Source: Bremia lactucae (taxonomy: Eukaryota > Oomycota > Peronosporomycetes > Peronosporales > Peronosporaceae). Taken from it: a DNA stretch of 26,801 bases. Under the pieces are notes generated by a model. That model saw only the letters and a list, made by a program, of their open reading frames with translations. It made no database searches and was not told the DNA's origin. A program made the translations under genes and the position numbers. The stretch is from contig NC_090615.1 in assembly GCF_004359215.1 (NCBI RefSeq), positions 4,723,964 through 4,750,764 on the forward strand, given 5' to 3'. Shown here piece by piece: positions 26,161 through 26,801 of this stretch. How positions within the stretch are numbered: the first letter of the stretch is position 1; every line of letters begins with the position of its first letter.

Positions 26161-26735
26161 ACGGGACCCTTCCCACGTGGACTTGAAGGCGCTTGCACCG
26201 AGACAGGTGGTCGTGCCGCAGATTGCTGCATCCTCACCAGGATATCCAACTGGCCCTCTAAACGAGGCTGCTGACGCTCCAGCATCGAAAGACGAGCCCG
26301 AACCGCCTCAACAGATCTCATAACCCGAGCAAGGACCTCACGAAGGAGTTGCACCTCGTGCCGTAGAACATCAAATGCTTCCACCGAAATTTTCGGCCTC
26401 CTCCCGCGCTGCTTGATGCGCGAGGGAACCTTCAGTTCATGTGGAGAAACTTTAAAGCGATGTCGTCGTGAGGTACAATACCAGTATCTGGTGAAGTGGC
26501 TAGGGTACCCCTCTTTGAAAATTCTTGGGAGTTCGAGGTACCTCTTCGGCAAGATTGCCCGTACGCCGTTACGTTTTTGAGTGCCAAGCTCAGGGTCAAC
26601 TCGCGTCAAACGACGCTTCCCACCACTAAACGTGGGATGAGGTGGCTCTATAGCCTCAGTGCGGCTTCGATCCATAGTTGTACGGTCATCCGAAGCCCTG
26701 AAATATCGGCTAGGCCTTTCTTCGTTTCGTGGCAT
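26151..26735 (-). CDS. Antisense reading frame of element D, open, coiled coil at the C-terminus
   Basis: This is a 194-codon open frame on the strand opposite pol. The N-terminal half is basic (MPRNEERPSRYFRASDDRTT) and lies opposite and beyond the chromodomain. The C-terminal half is a strong coiled-coil candidate (VLRHEVQLLREVLARVMRSV, then RLSMLERQQPRLEGQLDILV) with a short basic Pro/Ser tail. It stops at 26151, opposite the end of the integrase (YVGLLKP), as in the other three elements. The sense linker there has four stops while this frame has none. The start at 26735 is only the first Met after a stop near 26775; a true N-terminus may lie further right, as in C. The function is unknown. 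A chance shadow of pol remains possible. Confidence 0.45.
   Translation of the reverse strand: MPRNEERPSRYFRASDDRTTMDRSRTEAIEPPHPTFSGGKRRLTRVDPELGTQKRNGVRAILPKRYLELPRIFKEGYPSHFTRYWYCTSRRHRFKVSPHELKVPSRIKQRGRRPKISVEAFDVLRHEVQLLREVLARVMRSVEAVRARLSMLERQQPRLEGQLDILVRMQQSAARPPVSVQAPSSPRGKGPVMA
26161..26570 (+). pseudogene. Pol linker and chromodomain of element D, broken
   Basis: The sense linker RDPSHVDLKALAPRQVVVPQ continues to EPEPPQQIS and beyond, but stops at 26158, near 26323, near 26416 and near 26454 interrupt it. The chromodomain follows with VQYQYLVKWLGYPS, a one-base shift near 26517, then NSWEFEVPLRQDCPYAV. The antisense frame over the same bases has no stop. Confidence 0.75.
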
Positions 26736-26801
26736 AAATGCAGAACGTAATGGCCTTTGGCCTTAAGCTTAGCGAAATCGAACGAAGCTTCCGTTCCAAA
26801 C

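Larger units (their letters stand above)
20703..26801 (+). mobile_element. Ty3/Gypsy chromodomain retroelement D, right end outside the window
   Basis: The order is 5' LTR, primer binding site, gag, protease, RT, RNase H, integrase and chromodomain, so all internal parts are present up to the edge. It has many frameshifts and stops and lost active-site residues, and is dead. Its gag and integrase are related to B but clearly diverged; its LTR shares no obvious sequence with those of A and B. The antisense frame at 26151-26735 is open. Confidence 0.92.

Noticed and set aside
1..26801. CRISPR array, rRNA or tRNA genes
   Set aside because: No regular spacer-repeat array or RNA gene was recognised. 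The many hairpins have unrelated stem sequences and lie within element coding regions and LTRs.

Overview
The window is nuclear DNA of an oomycete, most likely a downy mildew or Phytophthora relative (Peronosporales). The grounds are compact, nearly intron-free host genes, a plant-like CUL1 protein, and chromodomain-bearing Ty3/Gypsy retroelements with GTAACGGG-type LTR ends. The assignment rests on recognising families, not on a search.

Layout. (1) 1-5330: Gypsy element A (+), entering from the left, with broken RT, RNase H and integrase, an open chromodomain, then a 3' LTR at 4901-5330. (2) 5331 to about 6050: spacer with no recognised gene. (3) About 6050-10080: element C (-), with a 3' LTR, chromodomain, integrase C-terminus and RT, but lacking RNase H and the integrase core. 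(4) About 10082-14238: element B (-), close kin of A, with 5' LTR, gag, protease and integrase but no RT or RNase H. Its 3' part is lost at a junction with C. (5) 14239-20350: a host island of three intact genes. These are an FHA-RING ubiquitin ligase (-), a divergently transcribed CUL1 cullin (+), and a convergent UTP7/WDR46 nucleolar WD-repeat protein (-, one 68-nt intron). (6) 20351-20623: an integrase scrap. (7) 20703-26801: Gypsy element D (+) from 5' LTR to chromodomain, leaving the window on the right and carrying many lesions.

Four things go beyond a retroelement graveyard. First, all four elements have a coding-like frame on the strand opposite pol. It covers the linker between the integrase C-terminus and the chromodomain; in A and C it extends back towards the 3' LTR. 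It ends in a coiled coil with a basic tail next to the integrase GRL(K/R) motif. In C and D this antisense frame is more open than the sense frame. Second, the elements are packed with short perfect hairpins (stems of 7-11 bp), in LTRs and coding parts alike, while the part of CUL1 I scanned is not. Third, inverted copies A and B share a 642-bp tract with one visible mismatch, flanked by clearly diverged sequence, which looks like gene conversion. Fourth, B and C are fused into one LTR-to-LTR chimera.

The host genes look ordinary. FHA-RING and CUL1 share a 411-bp divergent intergenic region, and both act in ubiquitin transfer.
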